Of a stretch of 64,000 nucleotides of DNA, positions 21,706 through 30,623 are shown piece by piece. Position 1 is the first letter of the stretch; each line of letters opens with the position of its first letter. The notes under the pieces were generated by a model, which saw only the letters and a list, made by a program, of their open reading frames with translations, was not told where the DNA came from and did no database searches. Source of the stretch: Candidatus Coprenecus stercorigallinarum (GTDB lineage Bacteria; Bacteroidota; Bacteroidia; Bacteroidales; UBA932); assembly GCA_018711305.1 (NCBI GenBank), contig DVIL01000074.1:1-64000 (forward strand), written 5' to 3'. The position numbers and the translations under genes were made by a program.

Positions 21706-22965
21706 TTATTTCTTTTTAGACGGTTTGATTTTCAGTTCCGGCTGCCTGGAGTAGTCCTGCATGTCGGAGATGACCACCTGCTCGCCCGGCTCGATGCCGG
21801 AGATGACCTCCACATAGTCGTAGTTGGCCTCGCCGAGAGCCACGCGGCGGCGGACCAGACGGTCACCCTCGCGGACGAAGAGGTCGTAATTGCCCTCACC
21901 CTTGTAATATGTGCCCGAGGGCAGGCGGAGGACATTCTCGCGGTAGGCGTAGACCACGTAGATGTCGCACTTCAGGCCAGAGCGCAGGCCCGGGGCAGAC
22001 TCGTTGTCGAGCTGTACGGTAAAGGATATCAGACCGTCGGTGGACATCGGGGAGAGTACCGACACCATGCCGATGAGGGTGTCCCGTCCGGCCAGCACTG
22101 TAGTCCGGTAGCCCTCGGCTATCTTCCCGGCCTGCATGTCGCCCAGCTCGCCCTCCACCTTGAAGCGGGTGAGGTCGGCCAGCATCGCCAGCTTCTCGCC
22201 CTGCCCCACCTGGGCGCCTATCTCGCTGTTGATGAACGTAAGGGTCGCAGCGTAGGGCGCACGGACACCCGCGTCGTAGAGCCGGCGGCGGGTCTGCTCC
22301 TTGTTCTTGCGGAAGATGGACAGCTCCAGCTCGGCCACGGCTTCATCAGCGGCGGCCAGATCCCGCTGGTTCTGCAGTTTGCGGCGGTTGTCCTCCAGCT
22401 TGAGCGACGACACCGTGTAGTCCAGCTCGGCCTCGCGCACCTTGTCCGGAGTACCTGCCCCGAGGGAGTCCAGATACTTCTCGTTGCGCAGGGAAGCCGC
22501 CTTGCGGTCCAGCTCCATCTCCTGAATCTCGATATTCATCTCCATCTCCGAGATGCTGTTACGGTTGGTGATACGCAGCTGTTCCAGTTTCAGTTCCTTC
22601 ATCCGCTCCTCGTCCAGCATATTGTCGTACTCGGTCTGCACCTCCGAGAGTTCCAGGCGCAACAGGGGTTCACCCGCCTGCACCACCTCTCCTGCCCGCT
22701 TGTAAACCTCCATCACACGGGAGGTAATCGGGGAGTTGATGATCTCCTCGTAGCCCGGCACCACCTTTCCGGTAGCCGACACCGCGAAATCTATCGAACC
22801 GGTGTCCACCGTTGCGAGCCTCAGGCTGCTCTCCTTTACCGAAGGCTGAATCAGCACTGCCAGCAGCACCACCGCCACCACGACAGCCGCGCCGCCCGCA
22901 CTCCAGCGGATGATGACTTTGCGGCGGTCCTGCCATTTTTCTTTTGTTGTAAGTTCTCTATCCAT
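21706..22965 (-). CDS. HlyD/MacA-like periplasmic adaptor (membrane fusion protein)
   Basis: Single N-terminal TM, coiled-coil hairpin, GIEPGEQVVISDMQDYSRQPELKIKPSKKK tail. Confidence 0.92.
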   Translation of the reverse strand: MDRELTTKEKWQDRRKVIIRWSAGGAAVVVAVVLLAVLIQPSVKESSLRLATVDTGSIDFAVSATGKVVPGYEEIINSPITSRVMEVYKRAGEVVQAGEPLLRLELSEVQTEYDNMLDEERMKELKLEQLRITNRNSISEMEMNIEIQEMELDRKAASLRNEKYLDSLGAGTPDKVREAELDYTVSSLKLEDNRRKLQNQRDLAAADEAVAELELSIFRKNKEQTRRRLYDAGVRAPYAATLTFINSEIGAQVGQGEKLAMLADLTRFKVEGELGDMQAGKIAEGYRTTVLAGRDTLIGMVSVLSPMSTDGLISFTVQLDNESAPGLRSGLKCDIYVVYAYRENVLRLPSGTYYKGEGNYDLFVREGDRLVRRRVALGEANYDYVEVISGIEPGEQVVISDMQDYSRQPELKIKPSKKK

Positions 22966-23004
22966 GTTATTTACATTATACTTCTATTCAGCTTTATCAT
23001 TTTA

Positions 23005-24327
23005 TTACTCGTCTCTGAGGGCCTCGACGGGCGGCCGGCGGAGCGCTCCGGCAGCGGGAATGAGGATTGCTACGGTCACCGCCAGCAGCATGGTTCCTAA
23101 GACAATCCCCTCCACCGCGAGGAAGTGCGCCACGGGATCGAAGAGCAGAGGGAAGTCAGCGGCATTGAGGGGCAGACTGCCTGTAAAATTCTGCGGGGCC
23201 GTAATGTCTATCTTGCCGATAAGCAGTACATTGAGCGTTATCAGTATTCCGAGGACAGCTGCCGTAGCGAAGATGATCCAGACCTCGCTCATGTAGTGCA
23301 GGAGAATGCCGCGGGGAGAGTCTCCCATTGCCCTGCGGACACCTATCTCACCGCGCCGCTCCTCCATCCGGAGCCAACCGGTCGAGGCTACTGTCAGCAG
23401 AGCATTGATTATCAGGAAAATGAAAATGGCATTCCAGATAAAATTGCTGTCCAATACCGTCAGCTGCACATAGCTGTCGATACGCTCCTGATAACTGAAC
23501 ACATCGCTGACCCGGTAATTCCCAAAACGAAGGGTCTTTCTCCACTCTAAGCCAGCCTTCCCGATAAATTCCTCAGCATCCACACCGGGCTTGAGGCGGA
23601 AGGCGCAGCATATCTCATCCATGGCATAGGCGGCGAAATCGGGAATGTTCATGAAAACTGCCGGGACATTGTCCGAGCAGCCGTTGGACCTGATACTGCG
23701 GATTACTCCCACGATCGGAGTTGTCCAGCCGTACTCCATATCCGGCTCGGCACAGGCCGACTCGAGGTTCCTGCCTATAGGATTCTCGCCCGGAAATACG
23801 TACTCGGCGAGATCCTCCGTGATAATCATAGACATGGGCTGGGAGTCGTCTATCCTGCCGTTCTCGGGCCATACCACCTCATAGCCGAACACCTCGAAAT
23901 CATCCGGTCCCATAGCCCTGTCAATTGCCAGCAGAGTAATGTATGTCACACTGTCAAGCTCGAGACCTCCTGCGGATATAGGGCCCAGTCCAGGGTTGGA
24001 ATCCGTTATGGGCGCCGCGCACAGTACTTCCGGCATACTCTTGATCCGGTCCATTATGCGGCCGAAATCCCGTGACCACGCTTCCTCGCCGTCAGCCTGC
24101 GGGTCGTAATCCCTATTGCCGGACTGCAGCAGGTCGAACGATACGACGTACACGCCCTCGTACTTCATCCCGTCCGGCACAGCATTGATGCGGTAGCGGG
24201 GAGTCCAGGTCTGATGGACGAGGAACCATGAGACAGCGATTATGATCACCAGCTCGATGAAAAGCCAGGAGTTGCTCCTGCGGTAGAACCACAGCTGTTT
24301 GAATATCTGTTTGAGCATATCTGTCAT
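23005..24327 (-). CDS. FtsX/MacB-like ABC transporter permease (B-type, pair 1)
   Basis: MLKQIFKQLWFYRRSNSWLFIELV...RRGEIGVRRAMGDSPRGILLHYMSEVW. Confidence 0.92.
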   Translation of the reverse strand: MTDMLKQIFKQLWFYRRSNSWLFIELVIIIAVSWFLVHQTWTPRYRINAVPDGMKYEGVYVVSFDLLQSGNRDYDPQADGEEAWSRDFGRIMDRIKSMPEVLCAAPITDSNPGLGPISAGGLELDSVTYITLLAIDRAMGPDDFEVFGYEVVWPENGRIDDSQPMSMIITEDLAEYVFPGENPIGRNLESACAEPDMEYGWTTPIVGVIRSIRSNGCSDNVPAVFMNIPDFAAYAMDEICCAFRLKPGVDAEEFIGKAGLEWRKTLRFGNYRVSDVFSYQERIDSYVQLTVLDSNFIWNAIFIFLIINALLTVASTGWLRMEERRGEIGVRRAMGDSPRGILLHYMSEVWIIFATAAVLGILITLNVLLIGKIDITAPQNFTGSLPLNAADFPLLFDPVAHFLAVEGIVLGTMLLAVTVAILIPAAGALRRPPVEALRDE

Positions 24328-25616
24328 TTTTTATAGTTCAACGATTCGGTGATGGGGCGCCGGATGACCTTGGCGGCAGGTATCAGGGCCGATACAAGGT
24401 TGAGCACCAAGATGATTCCCAGCAGAGCCAGGTACAGCCAGAGCTTGAAGAAATCCCTGAAATCGAAGAATCCCGAATCGGGAATCTCTCCCATCTGCGA
24501 TATATTGTCCATGAAACTGCCTGGCACCAGTGAGTTGAGCTGACGCGAGAACAGGGCGATGATCAGCCAAGCGGCCAGCAGGCCCACAACTCCACCGATA
24601 ATGGTCATCAGCAGGTTCTCCCCCGCTATCTGGGCTATGATGGAGCGGGGTCCGGCCCCGAACGACTTGCGGGTACCGAACTCGGTCAGACGGGCCTCCA
24701 TGCGGGAGCCCACCATGCCCGAGAGATTGAGCAGCGGCACTATAAGGATAATCAGCACCACTCCTATGCCCAGCCACGTATATGCCGCCGAGCTCAGCTC
24801 GCTCCAGGCGAACAGCGACTTGCGGTAGGAGTCGAACGACTTCAGTTCCATCGTTATACCATTTGCCTCCGCATGCCGGCTCACTCTGCCGGTTATCTCC
24901 TCCTTGATAATGCCGAAATCCGATCTGTCCTCAGCTAAAATCAGCAGCGTTCCCATTCCAAGAAGTCCGCTCGGAGAGAAGTCGCTGTCCTCGCTCAGGC
25001 TCTGAGGCAGCCATACTCCGGCAAAAGCCGTGACAGCACTCATCGGCACATCCCTTACGACTCCGCATACGGTCATTGTGTGCCCGCCAAAGTAAACCGT
25101 CTCGCCTACCGCATCCGTCCGGCCGAACAGACTCCGCGCCGTGGACTCCGATATGACGGTCTCGGCAGTATTGGGCACCATCCCGTTCTGCGATATCGCC
25201 CGTCCTTCAATGAAATCGTAGTCGAACACCTTCCAGAAATCCAGATCCACATATTTCCCGTACACCTTCGTCACCTCCTCTTCCCCGCTCTCCAGCACCA
25301 CAAAACCTCCGGTCGCCGGACATGCCACAGACCAGACCTCCACTCCAGGCACATCCCGCATGAACTGCTCCGCGAACTTTGAGGTCACTCCGCTCTGCCA
25401 GTACGTCTCGTCATTCATCTCAGCAACCGATTTGAGCACCATCATCCTGTCCCGGTGCGTCTCCGGAACCGTGTTGACCACCCTCGACGACAACACCGTC
25501 AGGAAGGCCATCACCAGCGACAGCGACAGAGCCGTCCCTGCAATGAACACGGCACTGTACACCCTGTTCATCCGTAGGTTGTACCATGCCTGCTTGAAAT
25601 ACATCCTTAATTTCAT
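24324..25616 (-). CDS. FtsX/MacB-like ABC transporter permease (A-type, pair 1)
   Basis: MKLRMYFKQAWYNLRMNRVYSAVFIAG...TEFGTRKSFGAGPRSIIAQIAGENLLMTIIGG; 4-nt overlap with the next gene. Confidence 0.92.
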   Translation of the reverse strand: MKLRMYFKQAWYNLRMNRVYSAVFIAGTALSLSLVMAFLTVLSSRVVNTVPETHRDRMMVLKSVAEMNDETYWQSGVTSKFAEQFMRDVPGVEVWSVACPATGGFVVLESGEEEVTKVYGKYVDLDFWKVFDYDFIEGRAISQNGMVPNTAETVISESTARSLFGRTDAVGETVYFGGHTMTVCGVVRDVPMSAVTAFAGVWLPQSLSEDSDFSPSGLLGMGTLLILAEDRSDFGIIKEEITGRVSRHAEANGITMELKSFDSYRKSLFAWSELSSAAYTWLGIGVVLIILIVPLLNLSGMVGSRMEARLTEFGTRKSFGAGPRSIIAQIAGENLLMTIIGGVVGLLAAWLIIALFSRQLNSLVPGSFMDNISQMGEIPDSGFFDFRDFFKLWLYLALLGIILVLNLVSALIPAAKVIRRPITESLNYKK

Positions 25617-25772
25617 ATACTGTTTTTTATCCGTTTCTTCATTATTTCTTCCGTCTCACATCTCCTTTCCCTTCCCTATTTCCTTCCGCATCACATCTTT
25701 CTTTTCCCCCAATTTCCCCTCATCACAAAGTCCACCCTTAAAGCGGACACTCCTATCCCCCGCACAGCACAC

Positions 25773-25788
25773 GGCAACCACCGTGCCA
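25773..25788 (-). promoter_or_regulatory. Sigma-54 (RpoN) -24/-12 promoter: TGGCACGGTGGTTGCC
   Basis: Exact GG-N10-GC spacing; matches TGGCACG-N4-TTGC; about 145 nt upstream of the first permease ATG. Confidence 0.75.
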
Positions 25789-25843
25789 CTTTTATATCGT
25801 ACTGATTAACAAATATTTACAAACATAAAACAGTGTGCGAAAA

Positions 25844-25904
25844 CGGACAACTGTCCGATATCGGACACCTCCCGGCGGTCAATCCGGACACCCTGTTGCG
25901 GACA
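25844..25904. promoter_or_regulatory. Enhancer/operator array: CGGACA-AC-TGTCCG-ATAT-CGGACA plus two further CGGACA
   Basis: Perfect 16-bp palindrome TGTCCGATATCGGACA at 25852-25867, CGGACA at 25844, 25885 and 25899; located upstream of the sigma-54 promoter. Confidence 0.65.
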
Positions 25905-25918
25905 GAAACACAGCATGC

Positions 25919-26002
25919 GGAGGCACCGCGGCTATTCCACTCCTTCCGAAGGAGTAAGGAAAATGCGGGTATGGCCGACCCCTTCCGAAGGAGTCAGAAG
26001 GG
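25919..26002 (+). repeat. ~84-nt double-palindrome repeat, copy 1
   Basis: GAGGCACCGCGGCTATTCCACTCCTTCCGAAGGAGTAAGG...ATGGCCGACCCCTTCCGAAGGAGTCAGAAGG. Confidence 0.8.
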
Positions 26003-26036
26003 TTAGAAAACGAATAACGGATTCACAACGCCTACA

Positions 26037-26120
26037 GAGGCACCGCAGCAATTCCACTCCTTCCGAAGGAGTAAGAAAAACGCGGGTATGGCCGACCACT
26101 TCCGAAGGAGTCAGAAGGAG
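26037..26120 (+). repeat. ~84-nt double-palindrome repeat, copy 2
   Basis: GAGGCACCGCAGCAATTCCACTCCTTCCGAAGGAGTAAGAAAAACGCGGGTATGGCCGACCACTTCCGAAGGAGTCAGAAGG. Confidence 0.85.
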
Positions 26121-27026
26121 TGACGAGGCAAATCTTTCGCCGATGTCTACTTTGGAAAAAATGTTTAACTGAATTATTTTTCTATGTCTACTTTTTCATG
26201 CTGGCACATACGGGTAAAACCACAATGAAAGTGAAAGTGCCATATGGTAATGACCTATTGGGGATGAATAATGTGGAAATGCCACTAAACAGAATAGTTA
26301 AAGACAAGAGCATAGATGTCAAATACTTAGCCAGAACGATGCCGTTTAGTGATACCAAATAGCCCCGTTTATGCGACAAAGTGCCCCCACTCAGCTAATT
26401 GCAAAATCGTAACCCCTTGATTATAAGACCATCCCTTTTAACTAGGCTGTCTAGTGAACTTGTTCACTTTCCAATAAGCCGGTATGCGCGACAGCACCTC
26501 GCTGAGCCGGCAGCATTTCCCGCAATCTGACTTGCTTTTTCAAGTGGCTGGGAAAAGTCCATGCAATTCACACACCTTTCTGGGTGGCCGAGAAATGCAG
26601 TCCATTTTGTAACATACTCTTTTTAAGCGACTTGAAAAAACCAGTGCAATTCTCAGCATCTCAAAAGCACTCTCAAAATGCACATTGTCTTGCACATCCC
26701 TAATAATCAAGCATCTGCAAAAGAGCCCGCATTTCTCAGCCATACCAAAAGGCGGTTTCGCACCGCCACACCTTTCCGTCCGTCCGACCCATCCTTCCAT
26801 CCCATCCTTTCCTTCCGCAGGTGAACCGATACGCGGTATTTTTCAGGCACCTGAGACTCCTGCAAAATTTATCTCCCGCATCTGAACTTTGTCTGCAAGG
26901 TTAAAATATTGTGATAATGATGATTGCGAGAACTCTTCCGGTTCAGATGCCGCATAGCCATAGTCAGACTTTGCAGGTACCGGAGAGGTTCTGACGAAAA
27001 TGAAAAACAGGGGCACAGCGCACATA

Positions 27027-27110
27027 GAGGCACCGCAGCAATTCCACTCCTTCCGAAGGAGTGAGAAAAACGCGGGAATGGCCTACTCCTTCCGAAGGAG
27101 TGAAAGGGGA
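27027..27110 (+). repeat. ~84-nt double-palindrome repeat, copy 3
   Basis: GAGGCACCGCAGCAATTCCACTCCTTCCGAAGGAGTGAGAAAAACGCGGGAATGGCCTACTCCTTCCGAAGGAGTGAAAGG. Confidence 0.85.
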
Positions 27111-27185
27111 CAGCAAACGAGATGGGATGGAGAACGCTGCCGGTGTGGACAGAAACGGAGGATGTCGCACTCGGCACATTATCCC

Positions 27186-28547
27186 CTATGGCAGCAGCTC
27201 TCGGATAATGGAGTCGCTGATAAAGAGGCGGTCGGGTGGAATGCGGAGGCGGCCGTCACGTAAAATGAGGGAGCCGGTGCTCAATAGACGGTCAATAGAG
27301 GCCTGCATAAAACGGGGCAGGCGCAAAAGGGGCAGGCCGTCCACAGTGCGCAGGGCGAGCATGACAGTCTCGGTGAGAATGTCTTCTTCGGTGAGAACCT
27401 CACCGGACGCTACGGACAGCAGGCCAAGGAATCCGAATGAGCCGGAAGCACCTGAATCCCCGGAAGAACCGGAGGCAACCGGCGGCAAAGCAGCCGAATC
27501 CCCGAACGCCGCGATATACCGGTCCACATCCGGGACATTCCACGAGCGGCGGCGGTCTCCGTCGAAGGAGTGGGCGCCGGGGCCGAGGCCGATGTATGGG
27601 CTGCGGTCCCAATAGCCGCTGTTGTGGACAGCGCGGCGGCCGGGGAGGGAGAAATTGGAAACCTCGTACTGCACGTAGCCTGCGGAGGCGAGGCGTCTCT
27701 GCAGGAGGGAGTACTGGGCGGCGCACAGTTCGTCGGAGGGCTCCCGGTACCGGCCGGAGGAGGCCATTTCCCCGAGGACGCTACCCTCGTCCAGTCCCAT
27801 CTGATAGGCGGAGATATGCTCCGGCCTCAGGCGCATAATGGTCTCGAGGTCATTGTCCCACAGCCGCATCAGTTCCTCGTCCGAAGTACCGTGGAACTCC
27901 CGGGCCATGCCCCTGTCCGAAAACTCAGATACACAGGGATGCCCCGCCAGCACATTTCCGTCCGCTGAGTCAGCGGCATCCTGCAGCACCGGATCATAGC
28001 CGAAAATCAGGTCGAGGGAGATATTGCCGAAACCGGCGGAACGCAGCACCCGGAACGCCTCCACCGCCTCCGCAGCACCGTGCCTCCTGGCCATCCAACG
28101 CAGACTCCTGTCGCAGAATGACTGGACGCCCATACTGACGCGGTTGACCCCGAGCCGGCGCAGGGCCAGGGCATATTCCTCAGTGACATCATCGGGATTG
28201 ACCTCCACGGTGAACTCAGCGAACGGGAAGATTCCGGCGGCATCGCCTGAAATGGTACTGCCGGAATGGCCGTTGGAATTGACATAATCCGAAACCGTTT
28301 CCCCCTGAAGTACCGCAGAAATCGCCCGGACCACCTCCTCGAGTTGCTCCACAGGCCACAGCGAGGGTGTGCCTCCCCCGATGTAGAGGGTTGACGGCCT
28401 GGTGCATTGACATAAAAAAGCCTTCCGCAGGTCAATCTCCCGCAGAAGGCTTTCAGTGTATTTTCCTATCTTGTCCCTTTCCCTTACCGAATAGAATCCG
28501 CAGTAGGTGCAGAACGATTTGCAAAAGGGAAAGTGAATGTATATCAT
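27186..28547 (-). CDS. hemW: HemW-like radical SAM protein (coproporphyrinogen III oxidase family)
   Basis: MIYIHFPFCKSFCTYCGFYS, YIGGGTPSLW, FTVEVNPDDVT, GVQSF, YIGLGPGAHSFDG. Confidence 0.9.
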   Translation of the reverse strand: MIYIHFPFCKSFCTYCGFYSVRERDKIGKYTESLLREIDLRKAFLCQCTRPSTLYIGGGTPSLWPVEQLEEVVRAISAVLQGETVSDYVNSNGHSGSTISGDAAGIFPFAEFTVEVNPDDVTEEYALALRRLGVNRVSMGVQSFCDRSLRWMARRHGAAEAVEAFRVLRSAGFGNISLDLIFGYDPVLQDAADSADGNVLAGHPCVSEFSDRGMAREFHGTSDEELMRLWDNDLETIMRLRPEHISAYQMGLDEGSVLGEMASSGRYREPSDELCAAQYSLLQRRLASAGYVQYEVSNFSLPGRRAVHNSGYWDRSPYIGLGPGAHSFDGDRRRSWNVPDVDRYIAAFGDSAALPPVASGSSGDSGASGSFGFLGLLSVASGEVLTEEDILTETVMLALRTVDGLPLLRLPRFMQASIDRLLSTGSLILRDGRLRIPPDRLFISDSIIRELLP

Positions 28548-28571
28548 CTCTATATGTGCCGGGAAGAAAGG

Positions 28572-29513
28572 CTATCTGAGCAGAATGTCACCGGTTCCGA
28601 GCAGACCGGACGAGGTATAGGCCTCAACGGTGTATACGCCCTTGGTGAATCCCTGTTCCGAAGCGAAATAGATGCATACCTCGACCTCGGCTCCCTGGTA
28701 ATCCACCTCACGCGACTCGGAATATACGAGCTGCTCGCCGTTCATCTCGAAGATTCGCTGCTGGTCGGAGGTCATCAGGATTCCGTCCGGTCCCTTGACA
28801 CGGATATACACCCGCATGGGGCCTTTGGGAGCAATGGAGTTCTCTATGAGAGACAGGCAGGTACGGAGTTTCTTTATACGGCTGCTGCGGTCGGTTTCCT
28901 TGTTGGAGGCATTGATGCCCACGATATTGATGCCACGGCCCTTGATCTCAGAGCCCTGTTCCACGAGACGGGCGTACTCATCGGTGGTCTTGCTGAGTTC
29001 CTGATAGCGCTCGGCAGACTTGGCGGCCTCTGCACGGGCCAGCTCGGCGTCCTTGCGCAACGCGATATTAAGAGTGTTGAGCGAGTCTATCTGGAAGATA
29101 TAGTGCTTCATGATAGAGCGGAGGGTTCCGAGCTCCTTCTCGTACTGACGGATCTTGCTGCGGTTGGCGGCATCGGTCTTCTTGATGCGGTCGAGCAGCT
29201 GGCTGACCTTCTCACGCTCGCGGTCCAGCTGGACGTTGAGGCTGTCGTTGTTCGACGAAAGCTGGGCATACTCACCCTGCAGCTCAATCAATTCATTGGT
29301 CAGGTTCTGCTTGTCGACAGTCAGGTCATTGATCATCTTCTGTCTGTCTATCCAGACATAAGCAAACACGGCTGCCAGGACGACGGCCACGACTGCCAGA
29401 ACTATGACTGTAACTTTCAATCCCTTGTTTCCATTGTCAGACTTGTTGTTCTGAGGGTTCCATTCAGGTGTGGAACCGACGCTCACGGGTCTTTTGTTCT
29501 CTTCCATTTTCAA
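28572..29513 (-). CDS. Membrane-anchored coiled-coil protein
   Basis: N-terminal TM KVTVIVLAVVAVVLAAVFAYVW followed by a long coiled coil and a beta-rich C-terminus. Confidence 0.75.
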   Translation of the reverse strand: MKMEENKRPVSVGSTPEWNPQNNKSDNGNKGLKVTVIVLAVVAVVLAAVFAYVWIDRQKMINDLTVDKQNLTNELIELQGEYAQLSSNNDSLNVQLDREREKVSQLLDRIKKTDAANRSKIRQYEKELGTLRSIMKHYIFQIDSLNTLNIALRKDAELARAEAAKSAERYQELSKTTDEYARLVEQGSEIKGRGINIVGINASNKETDRSSRIKKLRTCLSLIENSIAPKGPMRVYIRVKGPDGILMTSDQQRIFEMNGEQLVYSESREVDYQGAEVEVCIYFASEQGFTKGVYTVEAYTSSGLLGTGDILLR

Positions 29514-29593
29514 TTAATCTGCTTTTAGTGTAAGGCAAAAATAATACGATTTGCTATATTTGCGGCAAATTTAATCAAAAACAGCGAAAAATC

Positions 29594-30196
29594 ATGAGTC
29601 CTAAAGCCCGCAGGGTCGTCAGATCCGTCAAATACTTCTTCGTTTTCATCATACTCGGCTGCCTGGCACTTGCCATTGTCACCCTCATCACTCCCGGTGC
29701 ACATATCGCTGACTTGTTCAAGCCATTCGATCAGGGCGGCATGCTCAAGGAAGGTGCATGGTGGCAGATGCTGCTGCTCTTCGGAGCCATAGCCGTCGTG
29801 TATCCCGGCCTGGTATTCGTGAAAAAGGAAGTGATGATAGAAGGTGATTTTGAAGACCACAGAGACACCATCGTCAACCAGTTCGAGAGCCTCGGCTACG
29901 TAAAGACAGCTGAGGATGAAGACAAGCTGACTTTCCGCATACGCAGCAAGTACACCCGCTTCATGAGGGCCTACGAGGACGCCGTGACCATCACCAAAGG
30001 CACAGCCCCGCTGATTCTCAGCGGAAACAGGAAAGACATCCTACGTCTGGAAAGCCACATCACTTACGCCCTTCGCGATGACATCGGAGGGGGCGCGGCA
30101 CAGAAGCACGATGACCCCTACGATTTCGGCAGCGGTGATACAACGGACACTCAGTCCGACAATGCCGGACAGCAGAACCGGGAAGATAACAAATAG
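29594..30196 (+). CDS. Hypothetical membrane protein (two predicted TM segments)
   Basis: Hydrophobic segments YFFVFIILGCLALAIVTLI and WWQMLLLFGAIAVVYPGLVFV; acidic tail. Confidence 0.65.
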   Translation: MSPKARRVVRSVKYFFVFIILGCLALAIVTLITPGAHIADLFKPFDQGGMLKEGAWWQMLLLFGAIAVVYPGLVFVKKEVMIEGDFEDHRDTIVNQFESLGYVKTAEDEDKLTFRIRSKYTRFMRAYEDAVTITKGTAPLILSGNRKDILRLESHITYALRDDIGGGAAQKHDDPYDFGSGDTTDTQSDNAGQQNREDNK

Positions 30197-30200
30197 CATC

Positions 30201-30413
30201 ATGAAAGTAGTCAGAAAATTCGACAACGCCATTTCGGCCAACATCTGTAAAGGTGTCCTCGAGGAAAACGGTGTTCCTGCCTTTGTCCTCGGCGAAAACC
30301 TCGTCTGGTCAACCGGAGCAGTCAACACCGATCTGGTCTCCATAGAGGTAGTGGTCGACGATTCCCTCTACGACCGTGCCATGGAAATACTCAGTTCCAG
30401 CCCGGTAGAATAA
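30201..30413 (+). CDS. DUF2007-like small protein
   Basis: MKVVRKFDNAISANICKGVLEENGVPAFVLGENL...IEVVVDDSLYDRAMEIL; ATG at 30201 follows the upstream stop. Confidence 0.75.
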   Translation: MKVVRKFDNAISANICKGVLEENGVPAFVLGENLVWSTGAVNTDLVSIEVVVDDSLYDRAMEILSSSPVE

Positions 30414-30520
30414 TCCCGTCAGAATCCAGACTATCCCCTGTCCGCAGGCACTTCTGCCGGACATGCCTCTTCAATACCCTTCGCAACAGCACCGAATCAC
30501 GGCAATCGCTCAAAAAAAAA

Positions 30521-30551
30521 TTTGGTGGAAAAAATTTTTTACCTACTTTTG
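30521..30551 (+). promoter_or_regulatory. Promoter TTTG-N19-TACTTTTG for the ABC/GntR operon
   Basis: Full Bacteroidetes -33/-7 consensus with 19-nt spacing. Confidence 0.7.
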
Positions 30552-30552
30552 T

Positions 30553-30576
30553 AGTGTAATAGCAAACTAATACACT
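30553..30576. promoter_or_regulatory. Putative GntR (YtrA-type) operator AGTGTA-N12-TACACT
   Basis: Perfect 6-bp inverted arms immediately downstream of the -7 box. Confidence 0.6.
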
Positions 30577-30623
30577 GCAAGGGTAGGACATCTACGACAA
30601 TATAACATAAAAAGCATAAAGTT

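Noticed and set aside
20908-23100. 730-aa plus-strand ORF
   Set aside because: Antisense to permease A2 and the membrane-fusion gene; His/Arg-rich without recognisable domains.
25819-25847. Alternative promoter TTG-N20-TATGTTTG (minus strand) upstream of the permease operon
   Set aside because: Possible and not excluded, but the sigma-54 match with exact spacing plus the upstream palindrome explains the region better; recorded here as the competing hypothesis.
25915-26172. 85-aa ORF with repeated TPSEGVR units
   Set aside because: The amino-acid repeats are the translation of the double-palindrome DNA repeat; the same DNA also gives SFRRS/SFGRS repeats in other frames, so the repeat is best explained at DNA level.
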